64,000 bases of DNA from Hamadaea tsunoensis DSM 44101 (GCF_000428945.1 NZ_AUAX01000007.1:1-64000); one strand, 5' to 3'. Counted from the first letter of the stretch, positions 25,040-33,574 are shown. Notes: a model not told the origin generated them from the sequence alone. Numbers and translations: made by a program.

Positions 25040-25329
25040 GTGCGCGTGCAGCTCGACGGGACCCAGATCCGCACGGAAGCCGATTTCCATCGGCACGTCG
25101 CGGCGCTTCTGGACTTCGGCCCCTACTACGGGCATAACTTGGATGCATTGTGGGACCGGCTGAGCACTGATGTCCCCCGTCCGGTGCACCTGATCTGGGC
25201 TGCGCTCACGAGAGCCGCCGCGCCATGGGAACAACGGCTTTCGACCGAATCGACCGTATCCTGCGAGCGGTCGCCGACCAGGACGCGACTTGGGGTTGGA
25301 CCGACCGCTTCACCTACGAACTCCTGTAA
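25040..25329 (+). pseudogene. barstar-family RNase inhibitor, single-base frameshift
   Basis: From the GTG at 25040 the frame encodes a barstar fold (VQLDGTQIRTEADFHRHVA, then FGPYYGHNLDALWDRLSTDV and PRPVHLIW). Near 25200 the phase changes; the downstream frame continues HESRRAMGTTAFDRIDRILR and ends TWGWTDRFTYELL at a TAA. Loss of one base after GGGCTG restores LIWADAHES, the family sequence. Barstar proteins neutralise secreted RNases; no barnase-like gene is adjacent, so this is an orphan immunity gene that has been broken, or a sequencing error. Confidence 0.75.
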
Positions 25330-25832
25330 GGCCGTCCGATCGTTCGAGAACCCGCTCGCTTCTGCCGAGATCCGGATACTGCGACAATCGCCGAGTGAAC
25401 AGCGGCGCTCAGGGTTCACTCGGTGGCGGCTTGGCGCGGGCGGGTGGCGTGTTCGAGGACGACGCGCTCATCGGCCGGGTGAATCGGGCGTTGCAGAGCG
25501 TGTAGTCGCGTCTGGAGTCGCTGCCCGCAGTGACGCGTTCTGGTCTCGCACTAACCAACGGACGACGTGGTACAAGGTCGAAGACTTCGAGTGACATTCA
25601 GGTGACCTACGTCGATGTCCGATGGATCTCCAGGTTGGTGATCACGGCGAGGGTGGCAGGCAAGTCGGACAGCAGGCGGAGGTAGCCGGTGGCCAGTGGT
25701 ACATGCTCAGCAAGGTGGCGATTAGCTGCTCGGGAACGGTGATCAGCGTATCGGGAGGCCAACGAAATTCCGTGTCAACCGGGGGCCGCGGCCAGCCGGT
25801 ACCTTCTCGTGAGGTCGACGTGGGGAGGGTTC
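25330..25832. other. gap without a recognisable gene
   Basis: Only short frames are present. One plus-strand end (TTWYKVEDFE) and a minus-strand stretch of about 45 codons near 25600-25750 (LATGYLRLLSDLPATLAVI) look protein-like but could not be assigned; they may be relics of genes. The sigma-factor promoter and its GGGGAGGG RBS lie at the right end. Confidence 0.35.
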
Positions 25833-27242
25833 ATGGCTGACGGTGTGGAGTTCGAGGAGTTCGTGCGCACACGCTCACACCACTTGCTGCGGCTGGCCTA
25901 CGCGCTGACGGGGGATCACGCTCTGGCCGAGGATCTGCTGCAGACCGCGCTGGCGCGATCGTGGTCGGCGTGGCGGCGGGTGAACGGCGATCCGGAACCC
26001 TACGTCCGGCGTGTGCTTGTCAATACGTTCAACAGCTGGTGGGGCCGACGTTGGCGCGGCGAACTACCCACGGAGACCTTGCCTGAACGCGTCGCCGCCG
26101 GGCCGCCGTCCGCCGTCGAGGACCGCGACGAAGTCCGGCGGGCGTTGCTGCGGTTGCCGCGTCAACAGCGAGCCGTCGTGGTACTGCGATTCCTCGAAGA
26201 TTTGAGCGAGGCCCAGACCGCCGAGTTGCTCGGAATCACACCGGGGGCGGTCAAGACGCACTCCTCGCGAGCACTGGCCCGGCTGCGGCTGGACCCCAGC
26301 CTGACCGCGCTGCCGGAGACGGCGCCGGCGGGGACCGAACGAGTGGTTGCCGTCCGTGAGCGGATCTCGCAGCGCCGCCGGGCTCGAGTCCTCACGATCG
26401 GTGCGGCCTGCGCTGTCGTACTCGCCCTCATCCTCGGGTACGCCCTCGCCCCGGACGTCTTCCATAGGAGTTTGCCACCAGCCGAGCGGAAGATCGGCGT
26501 GTTCTCCGAGTACGAACGCGGCTACCACATTGTGGCGATGAAGTCCGCGCCGCTCTCCGAAACGGGCCGAGTCACGATCACCTGGCGCCTGGAGTCTCTA
26601 GACTACGTTCTGCGTTACTTCTGCCAGCTGAACCCAAAGGCCACGCGCGTCTTCGTGGCGTTGGAGATCGAGGAGTCGCGCATCGGCGGCGCTGAGTGCG
26701 GCGACACTCCGGGACCCGGGCCGGGACAGGCCGACTATCCGTTGACGGGCTTTCTGGCAGACCACCGCTATGCGGTCGGCGACGAGGTGACCGGAACGCT
26801 GGTCTTGTACGACAGTGAGGGTCCGCTGCCCACGCGGGGCACGATGGCCGTCGCCGTAGGTGTCGCCGTGCCGTTGGACCAATACCCATTGCCCGCCCGC
26901 CCGAAGAACCTCAAGCCGCTGGAGCACACTCCGATCAACGAACTCTCCGCCAGCGGGACGATGGTGACGGCGTCTGGTCCACACTCGACAGAGGTCATGT
27001 GGGAGGGCGGTTTGGTCGTGAAGGCGCGTAGTCAGACGCCCGGCACGCTGCACGTCATCGTCGACGGAGTCGAGGTGGGTCTGCTGTCCTGGTGGGACTA
27101 CCGGCAAGGCTCGTGGTTCTGGGACCTCACACCGGCAGATGCCCGGAGGGCGGGCCTGAGCCTCACGGAGGACCGCCAGATTACTATCGCGCTGGTTCCG
27201 CAGTTCATGTCCGGCGACTGGTACGCATACTTACAGACGTGA
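25833..27242 (+). CDS. SigE-family ECF sigma factor with C-terminal membrane anchor and external domain
   Basis: 469 aa from the ATG at 25833 (RBS GGGAGGG). Residues about 1-155 are a full ECF sigma factor: sigma-2 (LLRLAYALTGDHALAEDLLQTALARSW) and sigma-4 (LLRLPRQQRAVVVLRFLEDLSEAQTAELLGITPGAVKTH). A charged linker (RERISQRRRARV) and one membrane helix (about 186-206, LTIGAACAVVLALILGYAL) follow, then a 260-residue soluble domain rich in beta structure with two Cys. By the positive-inside rule the sigma part is cytoplasmic and the rest is outside. SigE-type relatives usually have a separate membrane protein; here both are one chain. Confidence 0.8.
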   Translation: MADGVEFEEFVRTRSHHLLRLAYALTGDHALAEDLLQTALARSWSAWRRVNGDPEPYVRRVLVNTFNSWWGRRWRGELPTETLPERVAAGPPSAVEDRDEVRRALLRLPRQQRAVVVLRFLEDLSEAQTAELLGITPGAVKTHSSRALARLRLDPSLTALPETAPAGTERVVAVRERISQRRRARVLTIGAACAVVLALILGYALAPDVFHRSLPPAERKIGVFSEYERGYHIVAMKSAPLSETGRVTITWRLESLDYVLRYFCQLNPKATRVFVALEIEESRIGGAECGDTPGPGPGQADYPLTGFLADHRYAVGDEVTGTLVLYDSEGPLPTRGTMAVAVGVAVPLDQYPLPARPKNLKPLEHTPINELSASGTMVTASGPHSTEVMWEGGLVVKARSQTPGTLHVIVDGVEVGLLSWWDYRQGSWFWDLTPADARRAGLSLTEDRQITIALVPQFMSGDWYAYLQT

Positions 27243-27639
27243 AAAGACCCATCGCGGGGGATGCAGACGAGTCCTGGCTCTCGCCGAGTCGGACTTTGTA
27301 CGACGCCCTGGCCCGAGCCGGCGTGAAGACCGTCTCTGCTGCTCGGATCGAGGCTTGCGACCAGCCGTGCGGGGACAAGGTCTGTGTTCCCGCACGGCTG
27401 GTCGGTAGACCCCCGGGACCCGCCCACCGGCGGCGACCAGCGTGATGCGCGCCGTGCTGGCCCGCTGGTGACGGTGATGGCGATGTCGCTCAGGAAGTAC
27501 CCACGAAACCGCTCAAGGTCTATGCGCACCTCAAGTTCGTTACTCGACGCTGCTCGGTGAGATGCCCGAACCCTAGGTTGATCGACTCGTGATGTCTCAA
27601 GTGGACACGACGGCCGAGCGGGCGTAGATCACCTGGTCT
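27243..27639. other. gap with a strong hairpin, otherwise nothing recognised
   Basis: The stretch separates the sigma factor from the IS5-family remnant. Apart from the hairpin at 27359-27403 no gene, RNA or repeat is recognised. Short frames resemble nothing I know. Confidence 0.4.
27359..27403. terminator. long hairpin, 19-bp stem with one mismatch
   Basis: GACCAGCCGTGCGGGGACA pairs with TGTTCCCGCACGGCTGGTC over a 7-nt loop; the outer 15 bp are perfect. It is 117 bp beyond the sigma-factor stop and may be its terminator, or an IS end, as no T-tract follows. Confidence 0.6.
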
Positions 27640-28039
27640 ATGACAACAACAGAGATCCTCGCCGACTGGCCGTCGCGGGTAGAGATTATGACGGGCCTGG
27701 CCAGCGATCAAGTCGACCGGCACGTGCGGACGTATATGCCGGCGGGGGCCTGGATCCGGCGCGTAGCCGTGCGGTCGGCGCGTACCGCGCGGTCCTGGTC
27801 GTGCTGCTAAAGCTGCGCCACAATGTGTCCCAGGCGCTGATTGCCGAGCTGTTCGGCTGTTCCCAGCCCACTGTCTCGCGGCTGATCGGCCGGATCATGC
27901 CGATCATCACCGCCGCGCTGACCCCGACTGCCGACGCCGCGGCCAAGCGGGACCTGCGCTCCATCGTGCGTGTCGACGGGTTTCTCGTCCCCCACGGGCA
28001 ACTGGCGCAAGAACACGTTCACCTCGGGCATGTACTCCG
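27640..28039 (+). pseudogene. IS5-family transposase, N-terminal part, interrupted by IS110-type element
   Basis: The frame opens MTTTEILADWPSRVEIMTGL, shifts near 27790, and continues YRAVLVVLLKLRHNVSQALIAELFGCSQPTVSRLIGRIMP, the helix-turn-helix of IS5/DDE_Tnp_4 transposases. A second shift near 27985 leads to PTGNWRKNTFTSGMYSG, where the IS110 element begins. The protein resumes as GIKRHACGFNIQVVGSW at 29346. The gene was already decaying or decayed after the insertion. Confidence 0.75.
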
Positions 28040-28265
28040 GTTGTGAAGATGGGCATGCCGTCGCGGGCACCGGTTTGACTCGTACTCTGGTTGGCCCTCG
28101 GTGCCTTGCGTTTGATCTGTCGACCGGGTCTCGCGACGGCGTGGTTGCCGCCGGACCAGTGCGTGTGTCCCGATAGGGGCTTTGCCTTGCGCGCCGTCAC
28201 AGTCCTGACCACTCTACTGGCCGAGGCGGCCGTTCTGATGCCGAGCAGCCAGGAGATTCGTAGCC
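28040..28265 (+). ncRNA. candidate bridge RNA region of the IS110 element
   Basis: In the IS110 group the left end upstream of the transposase encodes a bridge RNA with target- and donor-binding loops. Here GTACTCTGG (28082-28090) equals the left flank of the insertion, GTACTCCGG, apart from one U-G wobble; GCGTTTGAT (28108-28116) is complementary to the right flank ATCAAGCGC, apart from one G-U wobble. Further on, GATAGG (28172-28177) resembles the right element end CATAGG, and CGTCACAG (28195-28202) resembles the complement of the left end TTGTGAAG. Exact RNA ends are not visible. Confidence 0.65.
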
Positions 28266-29336
28266 GTGCCCGTAACCCGCAAGCCCCGCCGCCAGAGCGA
28301 TCAGGACATCGTTCTTGGAGTGGACACACACAAGGACGTCCATGTAGTAGTGGCATTGTCATCCCTCGGCGCCGTATTGGACAGCCGTGGCTTCCCGACG
28401 ACCGCTCGCGGATACGACGAGCTGCTCACCTGGGCGAGGTCCCTTGGCACGGTTCGTCGCGTCGGTGTCGAGGGCACCGGCTCGTACGGGGCGGCGCTGA
28501 CGCGTGCACTGCTCGCCGAAGGCGTCGACGTCATCGAGGTCAACTGTCCGGATCGGTCGACTCGGCGGCGCAAGGGCAAGAGCGACACCGTCGATGCCGA
28601 GGCTGCGGCACGCGCAGTCATCTCCGGATCCGCGACGGCCCTACCGAAGACCCTCAACGGCCCGGTTGAGGCGATGCGCGTACTCAAAGTCGCCAAGGAC
28701 TCGGCGACGAAAGCCCGCGTGCAGGCGGTCAACCAGCTCAAGTCTGTCATCGTCAGCGCCGATCCCGAGCTACGCGAGTCGCTGTCCGGGCTCAGTACCC
28801 GCCGGCTCGTCGCCCGGTGCGCCGAACTGGACGCCACAGATCACGACGGCGTCATGGCCGCAACACTGCATACCCTGCGCCAGCTCGCCCGACGCATCCA
28901 GTACCTGGCGAGCGAGATCCTGGACCTGCAAGCCCGCATCACCGTCGAGATCAAGGCGAGCACGCCTGCGCTACTGGAGGTCAGCGGCATCGGCCTCGAC
29001 TCGGCCGCGGCGTTACTCATAGCCGCCGGCGACAATCCTCATCGCCTCACCAGCGAGGCATCCTTTGCCGCAGTCTGTGGCGTCAGCCCCGTCGAAGCGT
29101 CCTCCGGCAAGACACAGCGCCTTCGACTCAATCGCGGCGGGAACCGAAGCGCCAACGCCGCCCTCTACCGAGCCGTGCTCACCCGACTGCGCTGGGATAC
29201 AGCAACCCAGGAGTACCTGCGTCGCCGTACCACCGAGGGCATGTCCAAGAGGGAAGTCATCCGCTGCTTGAAACGATATCTGGCCCGCACGATCTACAAG
29301 ATCATTATCGCAACGTCCACGCCTACAGCGACTTGA
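28266..29336 (+). CDS. IS110-family DEDD transposase (bridge RNA-guided recombinase type)
   Basis: 356 aa, normal length. The RuvC-like N-terminal domain has the catalytic acids in LGVDTHKDVHVV, VEGTGSYG and RKGKSDTVDAEAAARA. The C-terminal Tnp_IS116/IS110 domain (LLEVSGIGLDSAAALLIAAG) contains ASSGKTQRLRLNRGGNRSAN with the nucleophile Ser. All key residues are present and the frame is open, so the enzyme could be active. It lies inside the IS5-family gene. Confidence 0.9.
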   Translation: MPVTRKPRRQSDQDIVLGVDTHKDVHVVVALSSLGAVLDSRGFPTTARGYDELLTWARSLGTVRRVGVEGTGSYGAALTRALLAEGVDVIEVNCPDRSTRRRKGKSDTVDAEAAARAVISGSATALPKTLNGPVEAMRVLKVAKDSATKARVQAVNQLKSVIVSADPELRESLSGLSTRRLVARCAELDATDHDGVMAATLHTLRQLARRIQYLASEILDLQARITVEIKASTPALLEVSGIGLDSAAALLIAAGDNPHRLTSEASFAAVCGVSPVEASSGKTQRLRLNRGGNRSANAALYRAVLTRLRWDTATQEYLRRRTTEGMSKREVIRCLKRYLARTIYKIIIATSTPTAT

Positions 29337-29345
29337 CAACCATAG

Positions 29346-29705
29346 GGGCATCAAGCGCCACGCTTGCGGTTTCAACATCCAGGTCGTCGGCTCCTGGCAC
29401 GGCACCGCTGGTGTTGACCGGCAATCCGAGGCCCGGCTCAATGCACGACGCGAAAGCGTGGCGAGAGTCCGGTCTGGCGCAACGTTCGAAGGCCGCATGC
29501 ATGCTGACGGCGGACCAGGAGGTTTCGCCGACACCGCCTACACCGGCACCGGACTGTGCGTACCTGACCGCAAACCCCAAGGCCAGCCTCTGACCGAAAC
29601 GCCCGCGACCACAACCGCAAAATCGCTTCCCGCCGAGCCGGCGTCGAACGCGTCATCGCCCATCTGCAGAACTGGAAGCTCCTTGGGACCGCCGGCCGCG
29701 ATTGA
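29346..29705 (+). pseudogene. IS5-family transposase, C-terminal part
   Basis: This continues the gene split by the IS110 element: GIKRHACGFNIQVVGSW, then in shifted frames LVLTGNPRPGSMHDAKAWRES, GFADTAYTGTGLCVPDRKP and HNRKIASRRAGVERVIAHLQNWK, ending at a TGA. These are the second and third acidic boxes of the DDE domain. Frame changes near 29400, 29520 and 29600 show decay. It ends 33 bp before the histidine kinase start, so insertion may have replaced that operon's natural promoter. Confidence 0.75.
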
Positions 29706-29737
29706 CCGGCGACCGCCGCAACGCCCACAGTGGTGGC

Positions 29738-30841
29738 GTGAAGCTGGCCCTGGCCGCCCTGACCGTGGCGGCGTACCTGACGCTCGTGGTGGATGTCGCG
29801 GGCGGCGCGCGGCCGTGGATCTCGCTGCTGTCCGGGACGGCTTTCCTGCTCGTGGCCACCGTCGGCTTCGGCTGGGTGGAACGGCGGTCGAATGCTGATC
29901 GGTGGTGGCGGTGGGCGTACGTGGGGGTGTTGTATGCGCTCGGCGGGGCCGTGTTCGGCGCGTCGGGCGCCTCCGTCGGGGCGACGCTTCTGCTTGTCGT
30001 GCTGGTCAGTCAGACCGTCCTGCTGCTGCCGCTCGCTGCCGTCGTGGTGGTCGTCGTGACGCTGCCGTTGTTCCACATGGGAATGGCGTGGTCGGCCGGG
30101 CTGCGGGAGGGGCTGGGGCTCCTCGCCTCCGCCGTCTTCGCGGCGGCTGTGACCAAGCTGCTGGTCCGCGAGCAGGAGGCCCGGGCCGCGCTCGCCGAGG
30201 CCAACGACCAACTTCGGCGGTACGCTCGCCAGGCCGAGCATCTCGCCGCCGTCCAGGAACGCAACCGGGTCGCCCGCGACATCCACGACGGTCTCGGGCA
30301 TGCGCTCACTGTCGTGCAGATGCAGGTCAAAGCCGCGCGGGCGGTCCTCGGAGCCGAACCCGGGCGGGCCGACGCGGTGCTGGCGAAGGCGCAGGATCAG
30401 GCGGAAGAAGCCCTGCGGGAGGTACGCCGTTCGGTGAGCGCCCTCCGGGATCGTCCGACCAGTCTGCCCCTGCCGGAAGCGTTGCGCGCCTTGGCCGCGG
30501 AGACTTCGGCGGCGGGCGTACCGACGGAGGTGGACGTGAGCGGGGCCGCCCGGTCGCTCGGGGCGGAGGCGGAGGAGACGCTGTTCCGGGCGGCTCAGGA
30601 GGGGCTGACGAACGTCCGCAAGCATGCGCGCGCGACCCGGGCCGAGTTGGTCCTCGACTACTCGTGGCCGGCGAAGGTACGCATCGAGGTCCGCGACGAC
30701 GGCGCCGGCCGGACGGACGGGACCGAGGCCGGCTTCGGGCTGGTGGGCGTACGCGAGCGCGCGATCGGAGTCGGCGGCCGGATGACATTCGAGTCGGTAG
30801 CGGCCGGCGGCTGCATCCTGCGGGTGGAGGTTCCCGGATGA
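29738..30841 (+). CDS. NarL-type sensor histidine kinase
   Basis: 367 aa from the GTG at 29738. Five or six hydrophobic segments (KLALAALTVAAYLTLVVDV to LGLLASAVFAAAVTKLL) are followed by a coiled coil and a HisKA_3 box, ERNRVARDIHDGLGHALTVV, with the phosphoacceptor His. The GHKL ATPase has EGLTNVRKHA and GFGLVGVRERA. No extracytoplasmic sensor domain is present, so the signal is probably sensed in the membrane. The stop overlaps the start of the response regulator. Confidence 0.9.
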   Translation: MKLALAALTVAAYLTLVVDVAGGARPWISLLSGTAFLLVATVGFGWVERRSNADRWWRWAYVGVLYALGGAVFGASGASVGATLLLVVLVSQTVLLLPLAAVVVVVVTLPLFHMGMAWSAGLREGLGLLASAVFAAAVTKLLVREQEARAALAEANDQLRRYARQAEHLAAVQERNRVARDIHDGLGHALTVVQMQVKAARAVLGAEPGRADAVLAKAQDQAEEALREVRRSVSALRDRPTSLPLPEALRALAAETSAAGVPTEVDVSGAARSLGAEAEETLFRAAQEGLTNVRKHARATRAELVLDYSWPAKVRIEVRDDGAGRTDGTEAGFGLVGVRERAIGVGGRMTFESVAAGGCILRVEVPG

Positions 30842-31485
30842 CGAGCGCGGCGGTGCGCGTACTCCTGGTGGATGATCAAGGTTTGTTCCGGGAGGCCCTG
30901 GCGACGCTGCTCAGCGTGCGCGACGACATCGAGGTGGTGGGGGAGGCGGGCGACGGCGCCGCGGCCGTGCGCCGCGTCGCGGACCTCGCGCCCGACGTCG
31001 TGCTGATGGATCTGCGCATGCCGGTCCTGGACGGCATCGCCGCCACCCGGCGGATGAGCGCCGATTATCCGGAGACGAAGGTCATCGCCCTGACCACCTT
31101 CGACGACGACGCCGACGTGTTCGCGGCGCTGCGCGCGGGCGCGGTCGGCTACCTGCTCAAGGACGTGTCGTCGGCCCGGCTGGTCGAGGCCGTGCTCGCC
31201 GCGGCCCGGGGCGAGTCGGTCTTGCAGCCGTCGGTGGCGGCCAAGGTCGTTGCGCGGTTCGCGCAGCTGCCGCCCGAGGAGCCCGAACCGGCGGTCCCGC
31301 TGTCCGAACGGGAGCGTGAGGTGGTCCGGCTCCTGGCCGCGGGCAACAGCAACCGCGAGATCGCCGCGGCCCTGTTTCTGGCCGAAGGCACGGTCAAGAA
31401 CCACGTCACCAGCGTGCTGACCAAGCTCGGCGCCCACGACCGGACCCAAGCGGCGCTGCGGGCCCGCGCGCTCGGCCTGCTCTGA
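30838..31485 (+). CDS. NarL/FixJ-family response regulator
   Basis: 215 aa, starting in an ATGA overlap with the kinase. The receiver has LLVDDQGLFRE, the phosphorylated Asp in VVLMDLRMPV and the Lys in YLLKDV; a LuxR helix-turn-helix ends the chain (LSEREREVVRLLAAGNSNREIAAAL through KNHVTSVLTKLG). It is the cognate partner of the kinase. The membrane protein 76 bp downstream on the same strand is a possible target. Confidence 0.9.
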   Translation: MTSAAVRVLLVDDQGLFREALATLLSVRDDIEVVGEAGDGAAAVRRVADLAPDVVLMDLRMPVLDGIAATRRMSADYPETKVIALTTFDDDADVFAALRAGAVGYLLKDVSSARLVEAVLAAARGESVLQPSVAAKVVARFAQLPPEEPEPAVPLSEREREVVRLLAAGNSNREIAAALFLAEGTVKNHVTSVLTKLGAHDRTQAALRARALGLL

Positions 31486-31561
31486 TCATGACCCGGACAT
31501 GACCCCGGGCATGACTTCCGGCACTCCCCGCGGCCGGGTCACTCGCCGCAGACTGCCACTC

Positions 31562-31972
31562 ATGACAATTCCCACTAGTACGCCGATCAGGGCCCATCTG
31601 CGGTTCGCCGTGCACTACGTCGAGATGGTCGTCGCGATGTTCGTCGGCATGTTCGCGCTCGGTCCGGTGTGGACATTCGCCCTCCCGGGTCTCGCGGACT
31701 ACCCGGCGGCCGGGGCGATGGTGATGGCGACCGACATGTCCGCCGGTATGGCTGCGTGGATGGCGCTCCGAGGCCACTCCTGGCCCCGCATCGCCGAGAT
31801 GTGCGCCGCCATGTACGCCCCCTTCGTCCTCCTCCTCATCCCATACGCGCTCGGGGTTCTGTCCGCCGACGGCCTCATGATGGGCGGTCACGTGCTCATG
31901 TTCCCGGCGATGTTGGCGGCGATGATCTGGCGGCGTGGCGACTACTACCACCACGGCCACCGTCACGCGTGA
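31562..31972 (+). CDS. small four-helix membrane protein
   Basis: 136 aa from the ATG at 31562 (an upstream in-frame ATG at 31499 would add 21 Arg/Thr-rich residues). Four hydrophobic segments are rich in Met: FAVHYVEMVVAMFVGMFAL, GAMVMATDMSAGMAAWMAL, MCAAMYAPFVLLLIPYAL, GGHVLMFPAMLAAMIW, ending in a His-rich tail (YYHHGHRHA). Relatives are often mislabelled as flagellar proteins. Met and His richness hints at metal handling, but this is speculative. Likely in the regulon of the adjacent two-component system. Confidence 0.65.
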   Translation: MTIPTSTPIRAHLRFAVHYVEMVVAMFVGMFALGPVWTFALPGLADYPAAGAMVMATDMSAGMAAWMALRGHSWPRIAEMCAAMYAPFVLLLIPYALGVLSADGLMMGGHVLMFPAMLAAMIWRRGDYYHHGHRHA

Positions 31973-32190
31973 CCCAGCAGCTCGGTTAACCTGGACGGAT
32001 GGTCGTCTGAGAGGTTATGCAATCGGCTGAAATGGATGGATGCTGAACGGGCCCAGGTTCGCACCCAGCTCGCCGTCGTTGCCGGGATCCATGCCCGCCC
32101 GTCCAACCTCAGCGCACCACCGCGCAGCGCGCACAACGCGGCAGAAGCGTGCGACGCACGTCTCGTGGGTGCATGCGGCGACGGTCGAGA

Positions 32191-32382
32191 TCAGACTCGC
32201 CACGGACCGGCGAGGAACACCACCCGGTCCTGGTCCACCTCGTAGGCGAGTATGGGAGGGTAACGCTCGTCAGTTCCTTCTGCGTACATGGCGACTCGTT
32301 TGCCCAGGGCCTGTCCCAGTTGGCGCAGGATAGTGCAGAACTTGTCCAAGCGCTCCTGTCCTTGCAGCTCAAACAGGCTCAC
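32191..32382 (-). CDS. small hypothetical protein
   Basis: 63 aa from a GTG. It has a compact look (LQGQERLDKFCTILRQLGQ, then ERYPPILAYEVDQDRVVFL) with a helix followed by two beta strands, as for small single-domain proteins. I recognise no family. Flanking sequence (31973-32190 and 32383-32600) has no other convincing gene. Confidence 0.4.
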   Translation of the reverse strand: MSLFELQGQERLDKFCTILRQLGQALGKRVAMYAEGTDERYPPILAYEVDQDRVVFLAGPWRV

Positions 32383-32608
32383 GTCGCCGAGGATCTCTGC
32401 GGGACTCTAGGGCCTGAAGATTTCGTCCCATCGAAGATCGCTCACCTTGCCATCGTGTCGGTCACGACCGTGTTGATCAAGTCATTTGCGCAGGGATACC
32501 TGCTCGCCGATCCGCGCCGCGGCAGTCCCGATGTTCGAAGGGGGTGTTGGTCGATCGAGCGGGTCGTGTGGTCGGTACCGGCCGTCGGCACCCGATCGCC
32601 AGCACCTC

Positions 32609-32646
32609 GGTACGCACCCTCGGCCCGGTCGGGGGAGGTGCGTACC
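32609..32646. promoter_or_regulatory. 10-bp inverted repeat upstream of parA
   Basis: GGTACGCACC (32609-32618) and GGTGCGTACC (32637-32646) are perfect inverted copies, 18 bp apart, ending 25 bp before the ParA start codon. The position suits autorepression or a centromere-like site. No other copy was noticed in the window. Confidence 0.5.
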
Positions 32647-32671
32647 GCCTTCCCGGTGGAAGGCTCGCGGG

Positions 32672-33574
32672 GTGAGTGTGGTGTCGGTCCTCAACTACAA
32701 AGGCGGGGTCGGGAAGACGACGCTGACCGCCAACCTCGGTGCGGATCTCGCGAACCGGGGGCAGAAGGTGCTGCTGATCGACCTCGATCCTCAGTCGAGC
32801 CTGACGTTCACCTTCTACAGCGCGGACGAGTGGGCCCGGGACCTCGCCCCGTCGAGAACGATCCGCCACTGGTACGACTCCTTCACCTGGGCGTACCAGA
32901 TGAAGGAGCTGTTTCCGCTGGTGACGACGCCGCCCACGATCAACAAGCTGGTGCAGGCGAACGGCGGGCGGTTGGACCTGATCGCCTCGGACCTGGCGCT
33001 CGTCGACGTGGAACTCGATCTCGCCGCGATTCTCGGCGGCAACCGGCATCAGGTCATGCACCCGGACTACGTGAAGCTCTACCGGCTGCTCGCGAACGCG
33101 CTGGCGGCGGACGAGTTCCGGCAGTACGACGTGATCCTGATCGACTGCCCGCCGAATTTCAACATGGTGACCCGCACGGCGGTGGTGGCCAGTGACTACC
33201 TGGTTGTTCCCGCGAAGCCGGACTACCTGTCCACGCTGGGCATTCGCTACCTGCGCGAGCGGCTGGGGAAGCTGACGAACGAGTACAACGGCGTGACCGG
33301 TGCGGAGTGGATCAATCCGGTGATCGTCGGCGTCGTCTTCACCATGGTGCAGTACGCCGGTGCGGATCTCCTGGTGAAGCTGAGGCAATATATCGCTCAG
33401 CTGAAGGAGATCGAGGTGCCGACGTTCGACGCGATGCTGCGCGAGAGCAAGGCCGTGTTCGCGAATTCGGGGGACGGCGGAGTGCCGGCGGCGTTGCACA
33501 GCGGCCTGCCGGCGAACGTGGCGTACGACCTTTATCAGCTGACCAGCGAGTTCATCGCCAAGACCCGGATTTGA
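32672..33574 (+). CDS. ParA-family ATPase
   Basis: 300 aa from the GTG at 32672, with GGAAGG at the right distance. The deviant Walker A is NYKGGVGKTTLTANLG and Walker A-prime/B are VLLIDLDPQSSLT and VILIDCPPNF. The middle (AILGGNRHQVMHPDYVKLYRLL) is longer than in plasmid ParA, as in the group often found next to bactericidal or patch-associated genes in actinomycetes. It forms an operon with the 138-aa protein at 33585, ten bases away. It is not near a ParB gene or an origin, so a role in positioning of a protein or a mobile DNA is as likely as chromosome segregation. Confidence 0.85.
   Translation: MSVVSVLNYKGGVGKTTLTANLGADLANRGQKVLLIDLDPQSSLTFTFYSADEWARDLAPSRTIRHWYDSFTWAYQMKELFPLVTTPPTINKLVQANGGRLDLIASDLALVDVELDLAAILGGNRHQVMHPDYVKLYRLLANALAADEFRQYDVILIDCPPNFNMVTRTAVVASDYLVVPAKPDYLSTLGIRYLRERLGKLTNEYNGVTGAEWINPVIVGVVFTMVQYAGADLLVKLRQYIAQLKEIEVPTFDAMLRESKAVFANSGDGGVPAALHSGLPANVAYDLYQLTSEFIAKTRI

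Larger units (their letters stand above)
28040..29346 (+). mobile_element. IS110-family element, apparently complete, inserted in an IS5-family transposase
   Basis: Bounds come from the interrupted host gene: the left flank ends TACTCCGG and the right flank resumes CATCAAGCGCCACGC after CCATAGG, so joining them across a shared GG restores the codons for YSGIKRH. There is no terminal inverted repeat and no longer target duplication, as is normal for IS110. The element carries about 226 bp of non-coding left end and one DEDD transposase; the right end (CTTGACAACCATAGG) follows the stop within ten bases. A remnant with a related right end is at 63361. Confidence 0.8.

Noticed and set aside
24905-25594. 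A single 229-aa gene joining the end of the integrase and barstar
   Set aside because: The frame strings together unrelated pieces: the MRYDRAR integrase tail, then a barstar N-terminus, then nonsense after a frameshift.
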